From: Myxococcales bacterium
GTDB taxonomy: Bacteria > Myxococcota > Myxococcia > Myxococcales > Anaeromyxobacteraceae
Direction of reading: 5' to 3'
Length of the DNA stretch: 5,001 nucleotides
NCBI GenBank assembly: GCA_021848865.1
Contig: JAJZTO010000154.1
Span: 1 to 5,001, forward strand
The translations under genes and the position numbers were made by a program. Below, piece by piece: positions 1 to 5,001 of the stretch (position 1 is the stretch's first letter; each line of letters opens with the position of its first letter). Below the pieces are notes generated by a model that saw only the letters and a list, made by a program, of their open reading frames with translations, had not been told where the DNA came from and did no database searches.

Positions 1-13
1 CCGCAAGGCGCGC

Positions 14-40
14 GGCCGGCCCCTTGTCGCGGGGCGGGCC
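14..40 (+). repeat. Imperfect GC-rich inverted repeat overlapping the promoter
   Basis: GGCCGGCCCC at 14-23 pairs with GGGGCGGGCC at 31-40 with one mismatch in ten, leaving a 7-base loop (24-30) that holds the proposed -35 hexamer. It could be the terminator stem of an upstream gene outside the window, although no T-run follows, or an operator-like site. In DNA this GC-rich such a stem can also arise by chance, so its function is uncertain. Confidence 0.3.
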
Positions 41-52
41 CCGGCCTAGAAC
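24..52 (+). promoter_or_regulatory. Predicted sigma-70-type promoter of the M13 peptidase-ispE-spoVG unit
   Basis: TTGTCG at 24-29 matches the TTGACA consensus at four of six positions. TAGAAC at 47-52 matches TATAAT at four of six, and the spacer is exactly 17 bases. Transcription would start near 59, giving a leader of about 42 bases before the M13 peptidase start. The -10 core TAGAA is also present in the candidate promoter upstream of prs, which supports both. AT-containing hexamers are rare in this window, so a correctly spaced pair is more informative than it would be in average DNA. Confidence 0.5.
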
Positions 53-65
53 GGCGGCACGCCGC

Positions 66-81
66 GCCGCGCCGGCGCGGC
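66..81. repeat. Perfect 16-base palindrome in the leader
   Basis: The sequence GCCGCGCCGGCGCGGC is its own reverse complement. It lies between the predicted transcription start (about 59) and the ribosome binding site (90-94). It could be a dimeric regulator site or merely a product of the GC-rich composition. No known operator consensus is recognised. Confidence 0.3.
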
Positions 82-89
82 CCCTCGCC

Positions 90-94
90 GGAGG
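90..94 (+). promoter_or_regulatory. Ribosome binding site of the M13 peptidase
   Basis: GGAGG lies 6 bases before the ATG at 101. This is a canonical Shine-Dalgarno match and spacing, and it fixes the start at the ATG that also gives a good signal peptide. Confidence 0.75.
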
Positions 95-100
95 ATCCCG

Positions 101-2194
101 ATGATCCGCGCCCTGCCCGCCGCCGCCGCCCTGCTGCTCGCCGCCGCGGCGGCCGCCGCGCCCCCCTCCGGCGCGCCCGCCCCCGCGCCGCCGGGCGTCC
201 CGGCCGCGGCCGGCGAGGCCGACGCGCCGCTCGCCGCGCTGCCCTACACGCCCGGGCTCGACCTCTCGGCGATGGACCGCTCGGCCGACCCCTGCACCGA
301 CTTCTACGCCTACGCCTGCGGCGGCTGGCGGCGCCGCAACCCCATCCCGCCCGACCAGGCGAGCTGGAGCGTCTACGGGAAGCTCCAGCGCGACGTCCAG
401 CGCTTCCTCTGGGGGCTGCTCGAGGAGGCGGCCCGGCCCGGCGCGCGCCGCGGCCCGGCGGAGCGGAAGATCGGCGACGCCTTCGCCGCCTGCATGGACC
501 AGGGGCGGGTCGAGCGGGCCGGGGCCGGCCCGCTGCGCCCGGACCTGCGCGCCATCGACGGCCTGGGCTCGAAGCGGGAGCTGGCGCGCCTCCTGGGCCG
601 CCTCCACGGCTCCGGGGCGGGCGGCCTCTTCGACTTCGGCAGCCAGCAGTCCTTCGAGGACTCGGAGCAGGTGGTGGCGGTCGCCGCCGCCGGCGGGCTG
701 GGCCTGCCCGACCGCGACCTGTACCTGCTCCAGGACGCCCGGTCGGTCGAGATCCGCCGGCGCTACCGGGAGCACGTGGAGCGGATGCTGGCGCTCTCGG
801 GGCTGCGCCCCGGCGAGGCGCGGCGCGGGGCCGGGACGGTGCTGCGGATCGAGACCGCGCTCGCCCGGGGCTCGCTCACCCGGGTGGAGCGGCGCGACCC
901 GCGCAAGATCTGGCACCGCACGCCGCGCGCGGCGCTGCGGGCGCTGACGCCGGCCTTCCGCTGGGACGACTACCTGCGCGCGGTCGGCGCCCCGCGGGTC
1001 GCCTGGCTCGACGTCACCGAGCCGGAGTTCTTCCGGACCCTGGAGGCGCAGCTGGCCCGGGAGCCGCTCGCCGCCTGGAAGGTCTACCTGCGCTGGCACC
1101 TGGTGCGGGCGCGGGCGCCCTCCCTCTCCCACGCCTTCGTGGACGAGGGCTTCGCCTTCTACGGCCGGTTCCTGCGCGGGGTGGAGCGGCTCGCGCCCCG
1201 CTGGCGCCGCTGCGTCCAGGGGGTGGACCGCGACCTAGGCGAGGCCCTGGGCCAGGTCTTCGTGGCCCGGGTCTTCCCGCCCGCGGTGAAGGCCGACGCC
1301 GGCCGGATGGTGCGGCTGGTGAAGGAGGCGATGGGCGAGCGGCTCCAGGAGGTGGACTGGATGGGCCCGGCGACGCGCCAGGCGGCGCTGGCGAAGCTCG
1401 CGGCCGTGAAGGACAAGATCGGCTACCCGGCGCGGTGGCGCGACTACGCCGCGCTGCGGATCGACCGGCGCGACCACGCCGGGAACGTGCTCCGCGCCGC
1501 GGCCTTCGAGATGCGCCGGCAGCTCCGCAAGATCGGCCGGCCGGTGGACCGCGACGAGTGGCAGATGACGCCGCAGACGGTGAACGCTTACTACGACGCC
1601 TCGATGAACGACATGAACTTCCCGGCCGGCGTGCTCCTGCCGCCGCTCTGGGATCCACGCATGGACCTGGCCCCCGGCTACGGCGACACCGGCGGGACGG
1701 TGGGCCACGAGCTGACCCACGGCTTCGACGACGAGGGGCGGCGCTTCGACGCCCGGGGGAACCTGAAGGACTGGTGGACCCCGCAGGACGCCGCCGACTT
1801 CGAGCAGCGGGCCCAGTGCATCGTGGACCAGTTCGCCGCCTACCCGGTGGTGGACGAGATCAAGGTGAACTCCCGGCTGACCCTGGGCGAGGACATCGCC
1901 GACCTGGGCGGCACCATCCTGGCCTGGGCGGCCTGGCAGGCGGCCACCCGCGGTGAGCGGCTCGAGCCCGTCGACGGCCTGACGCCGCCGCAGCGCTTCT
2001 TCGTGGGGTACGCCCAGTGGGCCTGCGCCAACCAGCGGCCCGAGGAGCTGCGCCAGCGGGCCCTCACCGACGAGCACTCGCCGCCGCGCTGGCGGGTGGA
2101 CGGCCCGCTCGCGAACATGCCGGAGTTCGCCCGCGCCTTCGACTGCCGCGCCGGGCAGCCCATGGTCCGGGAGCGGATCTGCCGCGTCTGGTGA
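101..2194 (+). CDS. Secreted M13 family zinc metallopeptidase (neprilysin/PepO-like)
   Basis: This 697-residue protein is a full-length M13 endopeptidase, expected to cleave peptides outside the cytoplasm. Residues 1-20 form an Ala/Leu-rich signal peptide with one early Arg, followed by an Ala/Pro-rich linker to about 45. The M13 N-terminal domain starts near 54, with the typical DPCTDFYAYACGGW segment (Cys65, Cys73) and GLPDRDLYL at 201-209. The catalytic domain carries NAYY at 495-498 (substrate binding), the zinc motif HELTH at 536-540 with catalytic Glu537, and the third ligand Glu597 in GEDIADLGG with supporting Asp601. DEHSPPRWR follows, with His659 and Arg665 matching the neprilysin transition-state His and substrate Arg. 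The protein ends in the family-typical CRVW. Spacings match neprilysin closely: 41 residues from NAYY to HExxH. Two variants are seen: the usual ENxAD is EDIAD, and the residue after NAYY is Asp rather than the common Pro. There is no lipobox. It is the first gene of a probable unit with ispE. The family is certain; the substrate is unknown. Confidence 0.95.
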   Translation: MIRALPAAAALLLAAAAAAAPPSGAPAPAPPGVPAAAGEADAPLAALPYTPGLDLSAMDRSADPCTDFYAYACGGWRRRNPIPPDQASWSVYGKLQRDVQRFLWGLLEEAARPGARRGPAERKIGDAFAACMDQGRVERAGAGPLRPDLRAIDGLGSKRELARLLGRLHGSGAGGLFDFGSQQSFEDSEQVVAVAAAGGLGLPDRDLYLLQDARSVEIRRRYREHVERMLALSGLRPGEARRGAGTVLRIETALARGSLTRVERRDPRKIWHRTPRAALRALTPAFRWDDYLRAVGAPRVAWLDVTEPEFFRTLEAQLAREPLAAWKVYLRWHLVRARAPSLSHAFVDEGFAFYGRFLRGVERLAPRWRRCVQGVDRDLGEALGQVFVARVFPPAVKADAGRMVRLVKEAMGERLQEVDWMGPATRQAALAKLAAVKDKIGYPARWRDYAALRIDRRDHAGNVLRAAAFEMRRQLRKIGRPVDRDEWQMTPQTVNAYYDASMNDMNFPAGVLLPPLWDPRMDLAPGYGDTGGTVGHELTHGFDDEGRRFDARGNLKDWWTPQDAADFEQRAQCIVDQFAAYPVVDEIKVNSRLTLGEDIADLGGTILAWAAWQAATRGERLEPVDGLTPPQRFFVGYAQWACANQRPEELRQRALTDEHSPPRWRVDGPLANMPEFARAFDCRAGQPMVRERICRVW

Positions 2195-2199
2195 GGAGG
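2195..2199 (+). promoter_or_regulatory. Ribosome binding site that fixes the GTG start of ispE
   Basis: GGAGG begins on the base after the M13 peptidase stop (TGA, 2192-2194) and lies 6 bases before the GTG at 2206. The open frame extends further upstream to an ATG at 2017, but that start would lie inside the peptidase gene and add 63 residues unlike IspE. The GTG places the conserved PAKVNL motif at residues 8-13, as expected for the family. The closeness of the stop and this site suggests translational coupling. Confidence 0.75.
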
Positions 2200-2205
2200 G
2201 GAGCC

Positions 2206-3210
2206 GTGGAGCTCGCCGCCGCCGCGCCCGCCAAGGTGAACCTGGTGCTCCGCGTCGGGCCGCGCCGGGCCGACGGCTACCACGAGGTGGCGACGCTGCT
2301 CGTACCGCTCGACCTCGGCGACGAGGTGCGGGTGCGGGTGTCGCCCGGCCGCCGCGGCCCGGTGCGCTGCCGCGTCCCGGGCCGGCCCGACCTCGACGGG
2401 CCGGGCAACCTGGCGGCGCGGGCCGCCGAGGCCTTCCGGCTCCGCTTCGGCGTGCGCGACCGGGTCGCCGTCCGGATCGCCAAGCGGATCCCGGTGACCG
2501 CCGGCCTGGGGGGCGGCTCCTCCGACGCCGCCGCGGTGCTCCGCTGCCTGGCGCGCGCCTACCGGGTCCGGGACGCCGCCGCGCTCGCCGAGGTGGCGCT
2601 CTCGATCGGCTCCGACGTCCCCTTCTTCCTCGGGCGCGGCGCCGCCTGGGCGGAGGGGCGCGGGGAGCGGCTCACCCCCGCGCGGGTGCCGCCCTTGCAC
2701 CTCGTCCTCGCCTACCCGGGGGGACCCGGCCTGGCCATCCGCGCCGGGGAGGCGTACGGCTGGCTGGACGAGTCGCGCGGACGGCGGGCCGGGAGCCGGA
2801 AATACGCCGTAACCATCGGATTTCCAGCCGCTTCCGGGCACGTCCGGCACCGAGCCCGCCGAGCCGGGAAGAGGGCGGGAAGCGCCGGCCTGGAGCCCGT
2901 GGTCCGGCTGGAGAACGACCTCGAGGCCCCCTGCCTCGCCCACCGGCCGGCCCTGGAAGAGCTCCGCCGGGCCGTTGCCGGGGCCGGGGCGCTTTCCGCT
3001 ATCATGTCGGGCAGCGGTCCCACGGTCTTCGGGGTCTTCGCGAGCCGCGCCGCGGCGGAGCGAGCGGCCACCGTCCTCCGCGGAGCTGGCGGGCCGGGGC
3101 TCGAGGTCCACGTGGCGCGGACCAGGCAGCGGCTGCCGGGGGTGGCGCCATGGAGATCACCGAGGTCCGCGTCTTCCCGGTGGACGAGGAGAAGCTCAAG
3201 GCCTACGTGA
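2206..3210 (+). CDS. ispE: 4-diphosphocytidyl-2-C-methyl-D-erythritol kinase (CDP-ME kinase)
   Basis: IspE is a cytoplasmic GHMP-fold kinase. It phosphorylates the 2-OH of CDP-methylerythritol using ATP, in the MEP route to isopentenyl diphosphate. The GTG-started protein has 334 residues. Its N-terminal motif is PAKVNLVLRV with catalytic Lys10, followed by RADGYHE with His26. The glycine-rich ATP loop TAGLGGGSSDAAAVL spans about 98-112. The segment GSDVPFFLG supplies the catalytic Asp137. NDLE is at 237-240, and the third GHMP motif IMSGSGPTVFG is at about 266-276. IspE proteins are usually about 280-320 residues. The excess here comes from a basic segment around residues 193-231 with odd codon use and from a Ser/Arg-rich tail of about 20 residues. 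That tail is read from DNA overlapping spoVG and is probably dispensable. All catalytic motifs are intact, so the enzyme is probably active. The gene follows the M13 peptidase by 11 bases and overlaps spoVG by 61. Confidence 0.95.
   Translation: MELAAAAPAKVNLVLRVGPRRADGYHEVATLLVPLDLGDEVRVRVSPGRRGPVRCRVPGRPDLDGPGNLAARAAEAFRLRFGVRDRVAVRIAKRIPVTAGLGGGSSDAAAVLRCLARAYRVRDAAALAEVALSIGSDVPFFLGRGAAWAEGRGERLTPARVPPLHLVLAYPGGPGLAIRAGEAYGWLDESRGRRAGSRKYAVTIGFPAASGHVRHRARRAGKRAGSAGLEPVVRLENDLEAPCLAHRPALEELRRAVAGAGALSAIMSGSGPTVFGVFASRAAAERAATVLRGAGGPGLEVHVARTRQRLPGVAPWRSPRSASSRWTRRSSRPT
2782..2898 (+). other. Probable in-frame insertion within ispE with atypical codon use
   Basis: This segment codes for the stretch between the TrpLeuAspGlu conserved region and NDLE of IspE. 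In the 27 codons at 2800-2880, nine end in A or T (AAA, GTA, GGA, TTT, CCA, GCT, CGA twice, GGA). Only three of the 198 codons of ispE before it do so, and nine of the 90 codons between it and the spoVG start. The encoded residues are rich in Arg, Lys, Gly and Ala and match no IspE motif. GGAAAT (2798-2803) and ATTTCC (2820-2825) form a short inverted repeat at its AT-rich core. The frame stays open. It could be a small inserted repeat element or an expanded surface loop under relaxed constraint; the edges are approximate. Confidence 0.45.
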
Positions 3211-3443
3211 CCATCACCCTGGACGGCTGCTTCGTGGTGCGCGACCTCAAGGTGATCCACGGCAGCGGCGGCCTCTTCGTGGCCATGCCGGCGAAGCGGC
3301 GCAAGGACGGCAGCTTCAAGGACATCGCCCACCCGCTCAACACCGAGACCCGCGAGCGCATGGAGCGGGTGATCCTCGGCGCGTACGAGCGGGAGCGGCG
3401 GCGCGGGGCGCCGGTCGACCAGGCCGCCGCCGCGGTTCCCTGA
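3150..3443 (+). CDS. spoVG: SpoVG family nucleic-acid-binding regulator
   Basis: This 97-residue protein matches SpoVG over its whole length. It begins MEITEVRVFPVDEEKLKAY, followed by a hydrophobic strand and VVRDLKVIHG. Then come the family signature GLFVAMPAKRRKDGSFKDIAHPLN (about residues 41-64) and a C-terminal helix rich in Arg and Glu. SpoVG was named from Bacillus sporulation. Homologues in other bacteria bind RNA and DNA and act as post-transcriptional or transcriptional regulators, and in myxobacteria the targets are not evident from sequence. The first 61 bases lie inside the end of ispE in a different frame. There is no good GGAGG, only a G-rich run at 3138-3145 just upstream, so translation probably depends on coupling to ispE. 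No other in-frame start fits. The short Ala-rich tail after about residue 88 is variable in the family. Confidence 0.93.
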   Translation: MEITEVRVFPVDEEKLKAYVTITLDGCFVVRDLKVIHGSGGLFVAMPAKRRKDGSFKDIAHPLNTETRERMERVILGAYERERRRGAPVDQAAAAVP

Positions 3444-3481
3444 GGCGGGGTCGATCTCCTTCCCCCGGCGTCAGCCCATTC

Positions 3482-3490
3482 TGGTAGAAG
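3482..3490 (+). promoter_or_regulatory. Candidate extended -10 promoter for prs
   Basis: TGGTAGAAG contains the TGn extension followed by TAGAAG, a four of six match to TATAAT. It sits in the gap between spoVG and prs and would give a leader of about 43 bases. No convincing -35 hexamer lies 16-18 bases upstream, which is tolerable for extended -10 promoters. The TAGAA core recurs in the promoter at 24-52. No clear terminator separates spoVG from this site, so read-through from ispE-spoVG is also likely. Confidence 0.35.
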
Positions 3491-3523
3491 GCGCGTCTCG
3501 TCCCCATCACCCGAACCGCCACC

Positions 3524-3528
3524 GGAGG
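3524..3528 (+). promoter_or_regulatory. Ribosome binding site of prs
   Basis: GGAGG (followed by AA) lies 11 bases before the ATG at 3540. The spacing is slightly long but acceptable, and no competing in-frame start lies nearer. Confidence 0.65.
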
Positions 3529-3539
3529 AACGCACTTCC

Positions 3540-4508
3540 ATGGGCAACGGCAACGGCTACCTGCCCGACTACATGCTCTTCTCGGGGAACTCCAACCGGA
3601 AGCTCGCCGAGCAGGTGGCGGCCTTCCTGAAGCGCCCGCTGTCGCAGGCCAAGGTGGGGCGCTTCTCCGACGGCGAGATCCAGGTGGAGATCGGCGAGAA
3701 CGTCCGCGGGATGGACACCTACATCATCCAGTCCACCTGCCAGGACGCCAACACCAACCTCATGGAGCTGCTCATCATGATCGACGCGCTGAAGCGCGCG
3801 TCGGCCGGCTCCATCTGCGCGGTGATCCCCTACTACGGCTACGCCCGCCAGGACCGGAAGGTGGCGCCGCGCGTGCCCATCACCGCCAAGCTGGTGGCCG
3901 ACCTCATCGAGGCGGCCGGGGCCACCCGGGTGGTGTCGATGGACATGCACGCCGGCCAGATCCAGGGCTTCTTCAACATCCCCTTCGACCACCTCTACGC
4001 GGCGCCGGTGCTGCTCGACCACATGAAGTCGCGCTTCGACAGCCAGTCCGAGGACGTGGTGGTGGTCTCGCCCGACGCCGGCGGCGTGGAGCGGGCCCGC
4101 GCCTACTCGAAGCGGCTGGGGGCCCAGCTCGGCATCGTGGACAAGCGGCGGGTGAAGGCCAACGTGGCCGAGGTGCTGAACGTCATCGGCGACGTCCAGG
4201 GCAAGGTGACGGTGCTGCTCGACGACATGATCGACACCGCCGGCACGCTGACCCAGGCGGCCAACGCCCTGGTCGACAAGGGTGCGGCCAAGGTCTACGC
4301 CTACGCCACCCACGCGGTGCTCTCCGGGCCCGCGGTGGAGCGCATCACCAGGAGCCCCATCGAGGAGGTGGTGGTGACCGACACCATCCCGCTCGCCCCG
4401 GCGGCGGTCGCCTGCGGCAAGATCCGCCAGCTGGGCGTGGCCCAGCTCCTCGGCGAGGCCATCAAGCGCATCCACCAGGCCGACTCGCTCTCCAGCCTGT
4501 TCGTGTGA
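3540..4508 (+). CDS. prs: Ribose-phosphate pyrophosphokinase (PRPP synthetase), class I
   Basis: Prs transfers diphosphate from ATP to ribose 5-phosphate. The product, PRPP, is the precursor of purines, pyrimidines, NAD, histidine and tryptophan; the enzyme is cytoplasmic. At 322 residues the protein has the normal class I length (about 310-320). Visible motifs are the N-terminal FSGNSNRKLA, then GRFSDGEIQVEIGENVRG, then the ATP-binding YYGYARQDRK with Arg103, Gln104, Asp105 and Lys107. These are followed by RVPITAKLVADL, the metal-binding DMHAGQIQGFF (Asp135, His137), SPDAGGVERAR, and the PRPP loop LLDDMIDTAGT (Asp228, Asp229, Asp232). The end IKRIHQADSLSSLFV is also typical. Every key residue is present. 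It follows spoVG after 96 bases with its own candidate promoter. The ispE-spoVG-prs order is familiar from myxobacteria as I know them, and it pairs PRPP and isoprenoid genes without an obvious metabolic link. Its in-frame TGA is followed 39 bases later by the M28 peptidase start. Confidence 0.97.
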   Translation: MGNGNGYLPDYMLFSGNSNRKLAEQVAAFLKRPLSQAKVGRFSDGEIQVEIGENVRGMDTYIIQSTCQDANTNLMELLIMIDALKRASAGSICAVIPYYGYARQDRKVAPRVPITAKLVADLIEAAGATRVVSMDMHAGQIQGFFNIPFDHLYAAPVLLDHMKSRFDSQSEDVVVVSPDAGGVERARAYSKRLGAQLGIVDKRRVKANVAEVLNVIGDVQGKVTVLLDDMIDTAGTLTQAANALVDKGAAKVYAYATHAVLSGPAVERITRSPIEEVVVTDTIPLAPAAVACGKIRQLGVAQLLGEAIKRIHQADSLSSLFV

Positions 4509-4512
4509 GCGA

Positions 4513-4532
4513 CGCGCCGCGGCGCGCGGCGC
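4513..4532 (+). repeat. GC-only hairpin between prs and the M28 peptidase
   Basis: GCGCCGC at 4514-4520 pairs with GCGGCGC at 4526-4532, with one more G-C pair inside and a tiny loop. An overlapping perfect 14-base palindrome occupies 4513-4526. No T-run follows, so it is not a classic intrinsic terminator. It lies just before the ribosome binding site of the next gene and could lower downstream translation or protect the prs 3' end, but chance in GC-rich DNA is also plausible. Confidence 0.3.
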
Positions 4533-4533
4533 A

Positions 4534-4538
4534 GGAGG
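4534..4538 (+). promoter_or_regulatory. Ribosome binding site of the M28 peptidase
   Basis: GGAGG lies 9 bases before the ATG at 4548. No ATG, GTG or TTG occurs in frame between the prs stop and this ATG, so the site and the start support each other. Confidence 0.65.
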
Positions 4539-4547
4539 TCCCGCCCC

Positions 4548-5001
4548 ATGCTGCTCGCCCTGGCCGCCCTGGCGGTGACCGCCGGCGCGCCCGACGTCGA
4601 CCCCGCCACCGTGGCGCGGATCCGCGAGGCGGCGATGGCCAGCGACTGGGCCTACCGGCAGCTCGCCGACCTGACCGACCTCGTCGGCCCGCGCCTGTCG
4701 GGCTCGCCGGGCGCGGCGGCCGCGGTCGAGCGCCTCGCCGCCGCCATGCGCGCCGCCGGGGCCGAGGTCGCGCTGCAGCCGTGCCGGGTGCCCCACTGGG
4801 TGCGGGGCGAGGAGCGCGCCGAGCTGGTGGACTGGGCCGGGCGCCCGGAAGGGGTGGAGCAGCGCCTCCACCTCACGGCGCTCGGCGGCTCGGGCGCGAC
4901 GCCTGCGGAGGGGCTCACCGCGCCGGTCCTCGTCGTCCGCGACCTCGACGACCTGGCGGCGCGCGCCGCGGAGGCCCGCGGGCGCATCGTGGTCTTCGAG
5001 A
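4548..5001 (+). CDS. M28 family exopeptidase, carboxypeptidase Q-like (5' part only)
   Basis: The frame stays open from this ATG to the window end, giving 151 residues of an incomplete protein. Residues 1-14 are a short hydrophobic Leu/Ala stretch ending near AGA. They look like a signal peptide but have no Lys or Arg after the Met, so the export prediction is weak. The mature N-terminus has a helix and then LTDLVGPRLSGSPGAAAAVERLAAAMRAAG at about 42-71. This is the segment that opens M28 aminopeptidases and carboxypeptidase Q-type enzymes (the 'GPRLSGS' motif and helix before the PA domain). The segment ending GRIVVFE at 145-151 fits the start of a protease-associated insert. The zinc-binding residues lie beyond the window, so activity cannot be judged. 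It probably removes terminal residues from peptides in the periplasm or outside. It follows prs by 39 bases and is probably cotranscribed with it. The family assignment rests on the N-terminal motif pattern only. Confidence 0.75.
   Translation, partial: MLLALAALAVTAGAPDVDPATVARIREAAMASDWAYRQLADLTDLVGPRLSGSPGAAAAVERLAAAMRAAGAEVALQPCRVPHWVRGEERAELVDWAGRPEGVEQRLHLTALGGSGATPAEGLTAPVLVVRDLDDLAARAAEARGRIVVFE

Noticed and set aside
1235..2077. 280-codon open frame on the - strand within the M13 peptidase gene
   Set aside because: It is a mirror of the catalytic domain coding sequence, with stop-free length explained by third-position G/C bias.
2788..2869. GCCGGGA repeated at 2788-2794 and 2863-2869 as target duplications flanking the ispE insertion
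   Set aside because: A 7-base G/C word recurs often by chance in this sequence and the copies do not sit neatly at the edges of the anomalous segment.
1840..3111. 423-codon open frame on the - strand across the M13 peptidase end and ispE
   Set aside because: It covers two well-identified genes in antisense, gives low-complexity Arg/Gly/Pro-rich protein, and has no matching ribosome binding site or motif.
2975..3487. 170-codon + strand open frame overlapping the ispE end and spoVG
   Set aside because: It reads conserved spoVG DNA in a wrong frame and gives Arg/Gly/Pro-rich sequence without family features.
3444..3539. A tRNA or terminator in the spoVG-prs gap
   Set aside because: The 96 bases contain no cloverleaf-like arms or TTCGA-type T-loop in the right setting, and only a 4-base G/C stem without a T-run, so neither can be supported.
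4506..4550. Possible prs-M28 peptidase fusion by read-through, since both genes are in the same frame across TGA
   Set aside because: The M28 gene has its own GGAGG and ATG with an apparent signal peptide, and Prs ends at its normal family C-terminus, so the shared frame is most likely coincidence.
3507..4871. 454-codon open frame on the - strand opposite prs and the start of the M28 gene
   Set aside because: It is antisense to prs, whose identity is certain. Its translation is rich in His, Gly, Val and Leu with no family motif, as expected when a GC-biased gene is read on the opposite strand with few stops.

Overview
The window is very GC-rich. Almost every codon in the real genes ends in G or C, and all genes lie on the + strand with almost no intergenic space. 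The gene order ispE, spoVG, prs, together with SpoVG in a high-GC Gram-negative style genome with periplasmic metallopeptidases, suggests a myxobacterium (Myxococcota), most likely Anaeromyxobacter or a close relative. That placement is inferred from base composition, gene order and protein style, not from a database search.

Layout. Positions 1-100 hold a well-spaced sigma-70-like promoter (about 24-52) embedded in GC-rich inverted repeats, then a ribosome binding site. From 101 to 2194 lies a complete secreted M13 (neprilysin/PepO-type) zinc metallopeptidase. Eleven bases after its stop, a GTG-started ispE (2206-3210) encodes CDP-ME kinase of the MEP isoprenoid pathway. Its 3' end overlaps spoVG (3150-3443), a small RNA/DNA-binding regulator, by 61 bases in another frame. 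A 96-base gap carries a likely extended -10 promoter and a ribosome binding site for prs (3540-4508), PRPP synthetase. After 39 more bases begins an M28-type exopeptidase (carboxypeptidase Q-like), cut off by the window end at 5001.

The first three genes look like one transcription unit (M13 peptidase, ispE, spoVG), with stop/start proximity and overlap suggesting translational coupling. prs and the M28 peptidase form a second unit that may also receive read-through. ispE and prs are core metabolism. The two peptidases that bracket them probably act outside the cytoplasm in protein or peptide degradation, which would suit a predatory or scavenging lifestyle, but no sequence feature ties them mechanistically to the core genes.

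I see no mobile element, CRISPR array, RNA gene or clearly new multi-gene system. The feature most worth a second look is a segment of about 30-40 codons inside ispE (about 2782-2898). It is lower in GC, uses codons unlike its surroundings, is rich in basic residues, and sits just before the conserved NDLE motif, so it looks like an in-frame insertion into an essential enzyme.
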